64,000 nt of DNA from Sporobacter sp963677825 (GCA_963677825.2 CAXXEF010000001.1:1736001-1800000), one strand, 5' to 3'. Positions 8,974 through 21,426 are shown, numbered from the stretch's first letter. The notes: generated by a model not told the origin, from the letters alone. Program-made: numbers and translations.

Positions 8974-9055
8974 TATTATCCAAACGAATAGTGCACCGCG
9001 CTTCTTAATGTTCCCCCTAAAATAATGTAAGATTTATCAATGAGGGGGTGAGGCG

Positions 9056-9400
9056 ATGGATTGCCTTGACCTAAATGCTAAATTGGGCTTGAAAATCAAA
9101 CAATGTCGAAATAACCTTAAAATCACGCAAGAACAGCTTGCAGAGATAATAGATCTTTCACAATCCTATTTAGGACAGATTGAGCGGGGTGTTCGTGGCG
9201 TCAATCTTGAAAACCTCACAAAAATCGCAAATGCCCTCAATGTTTCTCTTGATTACCTTTTATCGGACTACCTCTCCCTATATGCAAATGACTTAGATGT
9301 AGAGTGGAGCAACTTAATCAAAGGAAAATCACCACAGGACAAGGAAACGTATATATCTTTATTCAAAGACTTACAAAAGTATATTGATAGAAACAATTAG
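9056..9400 (+). CDS. XRE (Cro/CI-like) transcriptional repressor
   Basis: 114 residues. Residues about 10–68 form a helix-turn-helix of the XRE family (LGLKIKQCRNNLKITQEQLA, then SQSYLGQIERGVRGV and LTKIANALNVSLDYLL). The C-terminal ~45 residues are a short helical tail without a protease domain, so SOS-type self-cleavage is not expected. A strong AGGGGGTGAGG precedes the ATG, and an intrinsic terminator follows directly. It is the only intact plus-strand gene of the element. It probably controls the divergent nuclease promoter and perhaps element functions. Confidence 0.85.
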   Translation: MDCLDLNAKLGLKIKQCRNNLKITQEQLAEIIDLSQSYLGQIERGVRGVNLENLTKIANALNVSLDYLLSDYLSLYANDLDVEWSNLIKGKSPQDKETYISLFKDLQKYIDRNN

Positions 9401-9427
9401 GGGAGCGGATAACCGCTCCCCTTTTTT
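9400..9427 (+). terminator. Repressor terminator
   Basis: Perfect 9-bp GC-rich stem (9400–9408 with 9413–9421), ATAA loop, then six T. It begins at the last base of the repressor stop codon. Confidence 0.9.
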
Positions 9428-9575
9428 GACAGCCTTTGCAAGCGTTTCTCAGCACATCTATAAGTTTAACCATTACTTTACATACAGATAGAAACAAAAC
9501 GCGTGTGGAGCATTTCTCCACTTTTTCTTTTATACTTAATTAATCATAATAATAGTACCCTTTCTTTTCTTTATC

Positions 9576-10478
9576 TTAACGAAATAAGTCATTATCGTTA
9601 TTTATGTTGTACTGATTATAAATCCACTTTATACCTACCCATTCATTTTCAAAGTCATAATCAACAACAGGGACTATATTATAACCTCGCTTGATTTCCT
9701 TTGAACGCTTCAATCCCTTTGAGCAGTAATATAGCCGTTCACCGCATCCCCGCATTTGGGTTGTATATGATTTTGATATTTTTTTCGTTGCGTAGCGTAC
9801 AGCCATCTTGCTATCAATGATTCTAGCAAAACAACAAAAGCCAAATTTTTCTTCATAGGCTTTCCAGTTCAACCACCCTTTGTCTATAAGCCGTTGCGGA
9901 TGCTTGCCTTTAACAAATTTTGATAAGTGCTTTCTCGGAAGCCCCCTGATAAGTCCATGTAAATGCCACGCTCCCCGTTTTCCTATCTCAGGTATTAGTA
10001 AGTATTCTATACGCCTTCCATCTCCCAACTTTCGGTCTGAAAAGTTGTTAAGCCACTTTATAAATGCTTTCATAAAGGCTTTTATGTCGGTACGGTCATA
10101 CTTGTTCTTATCTATCGTAAAAGTCACAAAGTAAGACCACTTGTTGCATATAGCCAGTTCATATACTGTCTGTTTCGACCTTGTTATACTATTATATAAT
10201 CTTCTGTCGTAAGTTTTAAAAGTTTGACGGTTGCGCTTTGTTCCTTTACTAACGGGCGGAAACGCTTTTGCAATTATTTTTATTGTTCCATTATGATAAT
10301 CCCGGATGATTTGAAAGTTTTTTGGTGTGTATTGTTGCAAGTAACCGCTCCATTTCATTAAGTCTGAAAATGTATCCATGTAACAGACTTCAAAGAAGGG
10401 ACGACCCATTTTCAAAGCTACCTTATTGCCCATTTCAGCCATCAGCTGCAGCGTATCTGCTAAGTCAAATTTCTTCAT
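9576..10478 (-). CDS. HUH rolling-circle replication initiator (Rep)
   Basis: 300 residues from the ATG at 10478, chosen because AAAGGAAA lies at the right distance; the frame stays open upstream to 10649 without support. The protein has WSYFVTFTIDKNKYD, the HUH metal site WHLHGLIRG (H172, H174) preceded by EYLLIPEIGKRGA, and VRYATKKISK with a likely catalytic Tyr (about 229). This is the layout of G2P/ORF2-type replication-associated proteins of plasmids and integrative elements. It would nick a double-strand origin on the excised circle and start rolling-circle replication. Its 3' end is the source of repeat R1. The upstream hairpin at 10515–10555 is a candidate origin. Confidence 0.8.
   Translation of the reverse strand: MKKFDLADTLQLMAEMGNKVALKMGRPFFEVCYMDTFSDLMKWSGYLQQYTPKNFQIIRDYHNGTIKIIAKAFPPVSKGTKRNRQTFKTYDRRLYNSITRSKQTVYELAICNKWSYFVTFTIDKNKYDRTDIKAFMKAFIKWLNNFSDRKLGDGRRIEYLLIPEIGKRGAWHLHGLIRGLPRKHLSKFVKGKHPQRLIDKGWLNWKAYEEKFGFCCFARIIDSKMAVRYATKKISKSYTTQMRGCGERLYYCSKGLKRSKEIKRGYNIVPVVDYDFENEWVGIKWIYNQYNINNDNDLFR
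9584..9613. repeat. R1-like sequence at the 3' end of rep
   Basis: About 27 of 30 positions match repeat R1 (copy 1). It encodes the last residues of Rep, so this is presumably the parental copy. Confidence 0.6.
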
Positions 10479-10514
10479 TTTTAATTTTCCTTTCATAAAT
10501 AATGAGTACGTAAA

Positions 10515-10555
10515 AGAGGACTTCGCCTGTATCATTAGATACAGGAAAATCCTCT
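10515..10555. other. Nested hairpin upstream of rep (candidate nick site or attenuator)
   Basis: Inner 8-bp stem 10526–10533 with 10538–10545 around a 4-base loop; outer stem 10515–10520 with 10550–10555. It lies 37 bp upstream of the Rep start. Such structures serve as double-strand origins of HUH Reps or as transcription attenuators; which applies cannot be told. Confidence 0.5.
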
Positions 10556-10663
10556 CAGTAAATATATCAGCAGTTATGAGCCTTTCGGCTATTATCAAAT
10601 ATACATATATGTAAAAACCATTTGGTTTAGTAATCAAATTTATCAGCAATAATTATCTAGTCT

Positions 10664-10876
10664 TTAGTGTGCATCTGCTAACAGCGCAGATACAGAATAC
10701 TCGTCTTCTTTGTTGAGGTAATCAATTAGTTTTCTAAAATTAATCAAATACTTATTTCCTGCTTTAATGTAGACTATTTTGTTCTCCCAACAAAGTTTTC
10801 GAATAAAATGCTCCGGAAGCTTAAGTCTTTCAGCAACTTCTCTGATTGTTAGCATAATCGGTAGTTTTGTAGCCAT
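10664..10876 (-). CDS. Excisionase-like DNA-binding protein
   Basis: 70 residues with a winged helix-turn-helix of the MerR/excisionase type: LTIREVAERLKLPEHFIRKL followed by KIVYIKAGNKYLINFRKLID. Such proteins sit next to tyrosine integrases and direct excision by bending attachment-site DNA. It lies between rep and int on the same strand, the usual order in Tn916-like recombination modules. A GGAGG-type ribosome binding site precedes the ATG. Confidence 0.75.
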   Translation of the reverse strand: MATKLPIMLTIREVAERLKLPEHFIRKLCWENKIVYIKAGNKYLINFRKLIDYLNKEDEYSVSALLADAH

Positions 10877-11001
10877 TTTTCACCTCCTTCTACTTTTCTC
10901 CTGCTTTTCGTAAATTGCAGTAACAGCTATAAGTATATCGCGGTACAATACTGACGTCAATCGATTTGGTCAGGAACTAGTGACAAAATGTAATAGGTTC
11001 T

Positions 11002-12380
11002 TTATTTCATCATAACATCTAACGCTTTTACCATATCCTCATCCTTTTTGTTATCAGCGTGAGTATAAATGTCTAGTGTCGTAGATATTCGTGAATGACC
11101 GAGCCTTTTCGATATTCTTGCAATATCTTCGCCAGTAGCTATCAGCAGGGAAGCGTGAGAGTGTCTGAGTTCATGAAAGGTTACGTTTGGCAGATCGGTT
11201 GATGTAATCCATCTCCTTAACCAGTTGCTAATAGTTCCATAAGAAATTCTTTCACCGTTCCATTGCGTAAATATATAATCATTATCTACCCACTGCTTGC
11301 CAATACTTATTCTTTCAGCATCCTGCGCGAATCGAAACTTTCGCAATTTCTCAATAGCCATTTCAGGAAGCATCACTTGTCTTTTACTGCTGTCATTTTA
11401 GGAGCTTTTTCAATATTGCCGATACCCGTCACATATTGACCTGCTTTCGAAATGCTTATTATATTGCATTCAAAGTCAATGTCCGCCCATTTTAGCGCAA
11501 TTACTTCGCCTAATCGCAATCCACCTAACACAGCAATATATACAGCTACTTGATACTTTAAGGGCTCAGCTTCAATTAGTTTAAGCATTCTCTTTATTTC
11601 AGTATCGTTTAAGAACGCTTTTTCATCTCGTTCAACATGAGGGCAATAGTCATTTGCTCCATTTACTGGATTGTTCAATAGATACCGCCATTTAACGGCT
11701 TTATTCATAATCGAATTCAACAACTTATAATGATGCAATAATGTCTGTTTTGACAATTTATCCTTGCTGTTTTCAGTATTAAACATCGTCGTTACTTTTT
11801 TGTTTGACGCTTCAGCTATTTTTTGTGCAGCTCGTTTATTTGTCGCGCGGCCTTTAATAATATTTGAAATCGTTCTTTCATTAACAATCTCGTAAAGCTT
11901 TTTCTTGTTTTCCTTTATAAATTGTAAATATTCTTCTTTCAGGGCATATTTATTGTCAGTTCGTATTCCACCTTCGGAAAGAGCGTTCATAAGCTTTATA
12001 ATATGTATGGGTTCTATTCTACTAAGCTTTAGTTCGCCCAATTCTTCGTTTATTCGATAAAGCAATGATTTATACCGCTCAACCGTTTTTGGAGCAAGCT
12101 TTATTACTGCATAGTCTGAAAGCCATATTTGAGTAAAATGCTCAAACGTCATATCCCCTTTATCTAAGTATGTTCCGTTTTCGACTTCCCTCTTGAACTC
12201 CTGGTAGTTAGCCCTGGCCTCTTTCTCTTTTTGATTATCGGTTAACTTTTCTTTAGACCACTTAAATGTCCTTCTGTAACGATTTTGCTGTCCGTTTGTT
12301 TTGTACCCATAATAAACAGTCAGCCGGTATGAATTCTTTGATAGCTCTTCATAGTTTTTCATTTTAAACATATTTGCCAC
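11002..12380 (-). pseudogene. int: Tyrosine integrase split by a frameshift
   Basis: Two overlapping frames together give one Tn916-type integrase of about 459 codons. The first (12380–11373) has an arm-binding domain (about 1–65), a core-binding domain and the catalytic start with GGLRLGEVIALKW (Arg 288). It then ends at a TGA shortly after EKAPK. The second (11376–11002) begins within SSKRQVMLPE and holds HELRH, LGHSRISTTLDIYTH and the catalytic Tyr. The frame changes at about 11390–11400. Residues about 138–208 are a Lys/Asn-rich stretch longer than in typical family members. No convincing slippery heptamer is seen, so an inactivating indel or sequencing error is more likely than programmed shifting. 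Confidence 0.82.
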
Positions 12381-12430
12381 CCTTTCGTGTTTGTTATTAT
12401 ATTTTCACCGCTATTTGCGGTCATTGTTTA

Positions 12431-12457
12431 TAAATCAACCCATAATCAACCCAATTT
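12431..12457. repeat. Right putative integrase arm-binding site
   Basis: Two direct AATCAACCCA-like boxes, matching the pair at 1300–1326 in sequence, spacing and orientation. It lies between int and the tRNA-Trp junction. Confidence 0.65.
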
Positions 12458-12470
12458 CCTATAAAACGAG

Positions 12471-12503
12471 AAAAAGACTCTGATTGCTTGAAACAATCAA
12501 AGC
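12471..12503 (-). terminator. Terminator downstream of tRNA-Trp
   Basis: 11-bp stem with two G·U pairs, followed on the minus strand by TTTTT. It ends transcription from the tRNA array just inside the element and replaces the displaced host terminator at 1107–1141. Confidence 0.65.
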
Positions 12504-12522
12504 CTTATCTCATGGAACTTTC

Positions 12523-12574
12523 TTGTGGCAGGGGCAGAAGGACTTGAACCCTCGGCACGCGGTTTTGGAGACCG
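12523..12574. repeat. Right attachment-site repeat (within tRNA-Trp)
   Basis: 52 bp identical to 1140–1191. It forms the 3' half of the intact tRNA-Trp gene, so integration restored a functional tRNA. Confidence 0.93.
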
Positions 12575-12601
12575 CTGCTCTACCAACTGAGCTATGCCCC
12601 T
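12526..12601 (-). tRNA. tRNA-Trp (CCA)
   Basis: 76 nt cloverleaf with AGGGGCA/TGCCCCT acceptor stem, anticodon loop CTCCAAA, and an encoded CCA end. It is the last gene of the rRNA/tRNA operon and the integration target of the element. Confidence 0.95.
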
Positions 12602-12682
12602 ATATTATTCCGTATGCTTATTAAACCATCACGCGCGTCGCCTACGGCTTGAGCTTTCTGAAGCTGAAGGCTTGAAAAAAAG

Positions 12683-12756
12683 TGGGCCTTCGGGGACTTG
12701 AACCCTGGACCGACCGGTTATGAGCCGGTTGCTCTAACCAACTGAGCTAAAGGCCC
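12683..12756 (-). tRNA. tRNA with CAT anticodon, probably tRNA-Ile2
   Basis: 74 nt; acceptor stem GGGCCTT/AAGGCCC and no encoded CCA. The body closely resembles the Bacillus minor tRNA-Ile, whose CAU is modified to lysidine, more than elongator tRNA-Met. Assignment to Ile is by that resemblance. Confidence 0.8.
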
Positions 12757-12768
12757 GCGCTTTCATGA

Positions 12769-12801
12769 GTATTGCCGTCACGAGAACCGTGACGGCAATA
12801 C
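12769..12801 (-). other. Perfect hairpin between tRNA-Asn and tRNA-Ile2
   Basis: 14-bp perfect stem (12769–12782 with 12788–12801) and 5-base loop, with no T tract. It probably acts in processing of the tRNA precursor. Confidence 0.6.
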
Positions 12802-12808
12802 CGCTCGA

Positions 12809-12885
12809 TGGCTCCCCAAGTTGGACTCGAACCAACGACCCTGCGGTTAACAGCCGCATGCTCTACCGACTGAGCTATTGAGGAA
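12809..12885 (-). tRNA. tRNA-Asn (GTT)
   Basis: 77 nt with anticodon loop CTGTTAA and an encoded CCA. The acceptor stem TTCCTCA/TTGGGGA has one C·U mismatch and two G·U pairs, weaker than usual. Confidence 0.92.
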
Positions 12886-12889
12886 TATC

Positions 12890-12928
12890 AAGAAGGTCTG
12901 GTCTGATCAGATCAGACCAGACCTTCTT
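12890..12928. other. 39-bp near-perfect palindrome between 5S and tRNA-Asn
   Basis: 19-bp arms (12890–12908 and 12910–12928) around one central base. A T run follows on the plus strand (12929–12931), but the rRNA transcript reads the other way and meets tRNA-Asn four bases later. It may be an RNase III-type processing stem or an attenuator between rRNA and tRNA parts. Confidence 0.7.
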
Positions 12929-12932
12929 TTTG

Positions 12933-13050
<118 letters not shown>

Positions 13051-13125
13051 ATGTAATCGGTATCGTAACCGAATACTACAACAATATGCGCGCTTTGTCA
13101 AGACGTGACAAAGGAGTAATTCAAA

Positions 13126-13197
13126 TGACCCGTAGGAGAGTCGAACTCCTGATTGCGGCGTGAGAGGCCGCCGTCTTGACCACTTGACCAACGGGCC
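13126..13197 (-). tRNA. tRNA-Glu (CTC)
   Basis: 72 nt without encoded CCA; acceptor GGCCCGT/ACGGGTC and anticodon loop CTCTCAC. It lies between 23S and 5S. Confidence 0.9.
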
Positions 13198-13260
13198 GTC
13201 GTCCTCGCGGGTACGCTTGTTTGTGACCCCGTCCGGTGCTCATCGCCCCGAGGGGTGAAA

Positions 13261-13333
13261 TACACCTTCAGGGACTCGAACCCTGGACACCCTGATTAAG
13301 AGTCAGGTGCTCTACCAGCTGAGCTAAAGGTGC
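13261..13333 (-). tRNA. tRNA-Lys (CTT)
   Basis: 73 nt without encoded CCA; acceptor GCACCTT/AAGGTGT and anticodon loop CTCTTAA. It is the first gene after 23S in the transcript. Confidence 0.92.
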
Positions 13334-13408
13334 GCGTCGTCGCGGATTCCGCTAAGTCTCGCACCGCCGCAAGCGGCCATGCTCGCTCGCTTCATCGCTC
13401 CGCCTTTC

Positions 13409-13443
13409 CCAAATTAAACCCGCTTCGCTGGGCTTTAATTTGG
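13409..13443 (-). other. Hairpin downstream of 23S rRNA
   Basis: A stem of about 14 pairs ending in CCAAATTAAA/TTTAATTTGG, in the 195-bp spacer between 23S and tRNA-Lys. No T tract, so probably a processing structure. Confidence 0.5.
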
Positions 13444-13528
13444 TCGGTTAGCAGTGATTGTTTACACCCTGAAAACCGAACAATGATTACTTTGTGACAT
13501 CCCTCAAGGCTATTTGCCTGCATTTCCA

Positions 13529-18283
<4,755 letters not shown>

Positions 18284-18573
18284 ATGGTATCTTAAATGCC
18301 GAAGCATCTAAAAACGTCTTTCATTGAATGCTAAATCTAGCTACTCAAAGTATTTTTATAGTTAGCCCTGCGGTCGCTGACAACGCCGCGAGCCAACTTA
18401 AGGTCCCTTTTCACTGGTAGTACATTGACCACAGACCGGGCGGTCTGTTGCCTGCACTTCCATTTGGTGCGTTTTTTCGCTTACATTGTTTAATTTACAA
18501 GGTACACTCGCCGTCTCGGCACTGCCGTTGTTTGTGCTTTTTACGACGTTTTCGCCTTTGTCGGCGGACTTTA

Positions 18574-18603
18574 AGATTACCACACTTGGTGCCCTTTTGT
18601 CAA
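18574..18603 (-). promoter_or_regulatory. rrn promoter P2
   Basis: TTGACA (18598–18603), 18-bp spacer, TAATCT (18574–18579), about 290 bp upstream of 16S. Confidence 0.6.
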
Positions 18604-18694
18604 GCTCTCTTTTGCATCTTCTTTACATGCAATTGCTGCCTGACATTGTCCGCCGCCTTGGCTCTCCCGCATCCTCTCTTGAAGACGCTCAGTT

Positions 18695-18723
18695 AATATA
18701 CCACTACACCTATACCATGTCAA
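18695..18723 (-). promoter_or_regulatory. rrn promoter P1
   Basis: Perfect TTGACA (18718–18723), 17-bp spacer, TATATT (18695–18700), about 410 bp upstream of 16S. With P2 it forms a tandem arrangement typical of rRNA operons. The remaining leader (18284–18573) holds no gene. Confidence 0.75.
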
Positions 18724-18783
18724 CCCTTTTTTGCCCCCTTTCGTCACCTTTTTTTCGAAGTGCTAAAAAACCGCTAAAATCAA

Positions 18784-18832
18784 CAAAAAACAAGCGGCCC
18801 GACCCGGCAAAACCATTGCCGGACCGCGCCGC
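18784..18832 (-). terminator. purA terminator
   Basis: Long GC-rich stem-loop (about 18794–18832) followed on the minus strand by TTGTTTTTTG. It separates purA from the rrn promoters. Confidence 0.85.
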
Positions 18833-18879
18833 TATTCAGCTTTAGATCGGTGACGCTAACAAACGTCGATCATATCGCG

Positions 18880-20157
18880 CTACCTTATAATAATGTCCTC
18901 GCGCTCCGGACCGACCGACACATACTTAATCGGGCAGTCGATCTTCTCCTCGATAAACTCGATATAATCACGTGCCGCTTTGGGCAGCTGATCGTACGCG
19001 CGCACCTTTGTCACGTCGACGCCCCAGCCGGGCATCGTGGTCATGACGGGCTTGGCGCCGTCCATCAGCGGTGTGAACGGGAACATCTCGACGATCTCGC
19101 CGCTCTGGAGTTCGTACCCGGTACAGATCGGGATCTCTTTCATATACGACAGGCAGTCAACTTTCGTCAGCGCCGCCATCGTCGCGCCCTGCATGCGCAC
19201 ACCGTAACGCGTGGCCGGCAGGTCAATCGGCCCGACGCGCCGCGGGCGACCTGTCGCCGCGCCGAATTCGCCGCCGACCCGGCGCAGCTCCTCGGCTTCT
19301 TCTCCGAACCATTCAACGACGAACGGCCCCTCGCCGACACACGACGAAAACGCCTTGATGATGCCGAGCGTCTCGTCTACCTTTAAAAACGGCGCACCTG
19401 ACCCGATCGGCGCGTACGACGCCATCGGTGACGACGACGACGTATATGGATAGATGCCGAAGTCGATGTCGCGCAGCGCGCCGAGCTGCGCTTCAAACAT
19501 AACGGATTTACCGGCCTTAGACGCCGCGAACAAATATTCTGACGTATCGCAGATATACGGCCTCAGCGGCCCGCCGAACTGCTCGACCCAATCGAGCATA
19601 TCTGCCAGCGCGAACGGTTCGGCACCGTATACACCTTTTAAATAGAGGTTTTTCCAATCAAGCACCGTTTCCAAATGCTTTTTAAGGGTGTCGGGCAGCA
19701 GAAGGTCTCCCATCTGGATGCCCTTCTTTTGATATTTATCGCCGTAGACGGGCGCGATGCCGCGCTTGGTCGAGCCGTACTTGGCGTCTTTCAGGCGCGC
19801 TTCCTCCAGCGAGTCCTGCGCCTTATGAAACGGAAAGACGATGATCGCCCGGTTGCTGATTTTAAAGTTATCGGGCGTGATCGGGATGCCTTTTTCACGC
19901 AGCGCGTCCATCTCGCCGCACAGATGCTCGAGATCGATGACCGTCCCGTTGCCGAGTACGTTAACAGTGTTCTCCCTGAAGATACCAGACGGGATCAGAT
20001 TGAGCGCAAATTTCCCGAACTGATTGACGACCGTGTGCCCGGCGTTGCTGCCGCCCTGATACCGTACGACAACGTCATACTTCTCGGCCAGCAGGTCGAT
20101 CATCCGGCCCTTGCCCTCGTCGCCCCAGTTGACGCCGACAACCGCACAATTTGACAT
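18880..20157 (-). CDS. purA: Adenylosuccinate synthetase
   Basis: 425 residues, normal length. It joins IMP and aspartate with GTP to make adenylosuccinate, the first committed step to AMP, in the cytosol. The N-terminus has the GDEGKGR phosphate loop (12–18) and catalytic His 41 in SNAGHT; GNGTVIDLEHL and the C-terminal region also fit the family. AAAGGTGAG precedes the ATG. It is a single-gene unit with its own promoter about 245 bp upstream and a strong terminator. Confidence 0.97.
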   Translation of the reverse strand: MSNCAVVGVNWGDEGKGRMIDLLAEKYDVVVRYQGGSNAGHTVVNQFGKFALNLIPSGIFRENTVNVLGNGTVIDLEHLCGEMDALREKGIPITPDNFKISNRAIIVFPFHKAQDSLEEARLKDAKYGSTKRGIAPVYGDKYQKKGIQMGDLLLPDTLKKHLETVLDWKNLYLKGVYGAEPFALADMLDWVEQFGGPLRPYICDTSEYLFAASKAGKSVMFEAQLGALRDIDFGIYPYTSSSSPMASYAPIGSGAPFLKVDETLGIIKAFSSCVGEGPFVVEWFGEEAEELRRVGGEFGAATGRPRRVGPIDLPATRYGVRMQGATMAALTKVDCLSYMKEIPICTGYELQSGEIVEMFPFTPLMDGAKPVMTTMPGWGVDVTKVRAYDQLPKAARDYIEFIEEKIDCPIKYVSVGPEREDIIIR

Positions 20158-20401
20158 ATTGTTCTCACCTTTCGGATAACCTGACGCATTGACTTCGAAC
20201 CGATTATTGACGGACTTGGCCTTTGCTCGGCCCTTGTCTCTTGGTGCGGATTTGTGTGTCAGGCGAAAATTTTAAGATGACGGGCTTGGCGCCCGGCAAT
20301 GAAAAAGCAAAGCTTGGTGCACAAAGACAAGCCGCGAGGCTGGTTTGCCTTTTGCGTGCCAGGTTCTGCAACGCGGTGGATGCTGATTTTTACCACAGCT
20401 G

Positions 20402-20430
20402 ATTGTACATGATATCCTGCCCGAAATCAA
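20402..20430 (-). promoter_or_regulatory. purA promoter with long structured leader
   Basis: TTGATT (20425–20430), 17-bp spacer, TACAAT (20402–20407). The implied leader of about 235 nt contains several GC-rich stems (for example CGGGC/GCCCG near 20290). No known riboswitch class was recognised in it; a purine riboswitch core is not present. Confidence 0.55.
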
Positions 20431-20514
20431 ACAAAATGTAACAAATAGGCGCCCCAACGGGGCGTCTATAATTAAATTTTTAAAAATTGTTCATTGTGGA
20501 GCGGGGCGGAAGCG

Positions 20515-20570
20515 CAAAAACTAGCCATTAGAGAGCTTTTGAATTAGCTCGTTAGATATAATAAAAATAT
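20515..20570. repeat. Left flanking repeat of the methyltransferase cassette
   Basis: About 80% identical over ~55 bp to 21661–21720, in the same orientation; both contain CTAGCCATTA, AGAGCTTTT and TAATAAAAATA. The two copies enclose one AT-rich gene. Confidence 0.75.
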
Positions 20571-20640
20571 CGTTTGCTTCATGTCATTATGGATTATTCT
20601 ATGCAAGTGTTCAATAATCGCTTAACATATTGATCCTTAA

Positions 20641-21426
20641 CTAATTCTCTTTTTTTAATATCATTTCACATTGTCGACAACGTAACAACACCTTTTCATT
20701 CTTCCATTTATCATATAAAAACCGAATAAAATCATCGTATTTATCTTGATCTAAATATTTTAATAAAGGTTGAGAATAAACAACCCACTTAAAATTATTT
20801 AAATCATCAGATTTAAATGGCTCAAACACCAGCTCATTTATTTCTATTACTTTATAGATATTTCTAACTATGGACTCTACATCAATAAATCTGAATTTCG
20901 ATTTAGCAACAAGCATATTATTATTCTGAGTATATTCTCTCAAGTTAGTCTCTAAGAATTGCTTTAGTTCAACCCCATTATCTTGCAGGGAAAATCTTAT
21001 TGCAGCATAGCCCTTATCCTTAAGTCTAAAATATAATAGTTTAAAAAATTCATATAGTAACGAATAGCTGCCTAGCCAATGGAGCATAGCATTAGATATG
21101 ACAACATCATACTGGAGGTTATCATTTTTTAACCATTGGATTACATCACTAACAATAAATTCTATATCATACTGTCTTTTTGCTAATTGAATCATTTCTT
21201 CATCCAAATCAACACCAATAATATTCTTACGACATTCTAAAAAGTCGGAGGTATAGTTTGTTAGGCTCCCCTCTCCACACCCCAAATCAACCACTGTGGA
21301 ATTCTTAATATCTATAATTCTAATGAGTTTATCAACAAGTGTTTTTCCATATTCAAATTGATATATTGCTTGAACTTTCGAATATTCAGCAGCATTCCAT
21401 GTGTTCATACGTACTTTCCTAACCAA
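20641..21426 (-). CDS. Class I SAM-dependent methyltransferase, probably acquired
   Basis: 261 residues. Motif I VVDLGCGEGSLTNYTSDF, an acidic ribose-binding residue in NIIGVDLDEEM, and YDVVISNAMLHWLGS (motif IV region) mark a Rossmann-fold methyltransferase, similar in layout to trans-aconitate or small-molecule methyltransferases. The C-terminal 100 residues end with a Cys pair (LRCRQCEMIL). Substrate unknown. Codon use is strongly AT-rich, unlike purA and glnA on either side, and direct repeats flank it. This suggests a one-gene horizontally acquired cassette. No obvious functional link to its neighbours. Confidence 0.8.
   Translation of the reverse strand: MVRKVRMNTWNAAEYSKVQAIYQFEYGKTLVDKLIRIIDIKNSTVVDLGCGEGSLTNYTSDFLECRKNIIGVDLDEEMIQLAKRQYDIEFIVSDVIQWLKNDNLQYDVVISNAMLHWLGSYSLLYEFFKLLYFRLKDKGYAAIRFSLQDNGVELKQFLETNLREYTQNNNMLVAKSKFRFIDVESIVRNIYKVIEINELVFEPFKSDDLNNFKWVVYSQPLLKYLDQDKYDDFIRFLYDKWKNEKVLLRCRQCEMILKKEN

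Larger units (their letters stand above)
1140..12574. mobile_element. Integrative element in tRNA-Trp carrying Hachiman defence cargo
   Basis: A 52-bp perfect direct repeat at 1140–1191 and 12523–12574 bounds the region. The right copy is the 3' half of an intact tRNA-Trp gene; the left copy is a truncated tRNA remnant. A tyrosine integrase lies just inside the tRNA end, followed by an excisionase-like gene and a HUH Rep. A repressor and defence cargo occupy the rest. DNA is AT-rich compared with the core genome. No relaxase of MOB type, coupling protein or type IV secretion gene is visible, so it is at most mobilisable (IME-like); Rep could act on a circular intermediate. The integrase is frameshifted, so the element may now be immobile. 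Confidence 0.92.

Noticed and set aside
11376..11400. Programmed frameshift in the integrase
   Set aside because: A -1 shift would be needed at CCT AAA AT, but the A-site tRNA would have to re-pair with a TAA; no convincing slippery heptamer. Kept as a frameshift mutation or sequencing error.
12683..12756. Elongator or initiator tRNA-Met
   Set aside because: The anticodon is CAT, but the body matches the lysidine-type tRNA-Ile2 of Bacillus better; initiator features are missing.
20158..20430. 6S RNA or purine riboswitch in the purA leader
   Set aside because: The conserved core sequences of a purine riboswitch are absent, and a 6S-like central bubble could not be drawn convincingly.
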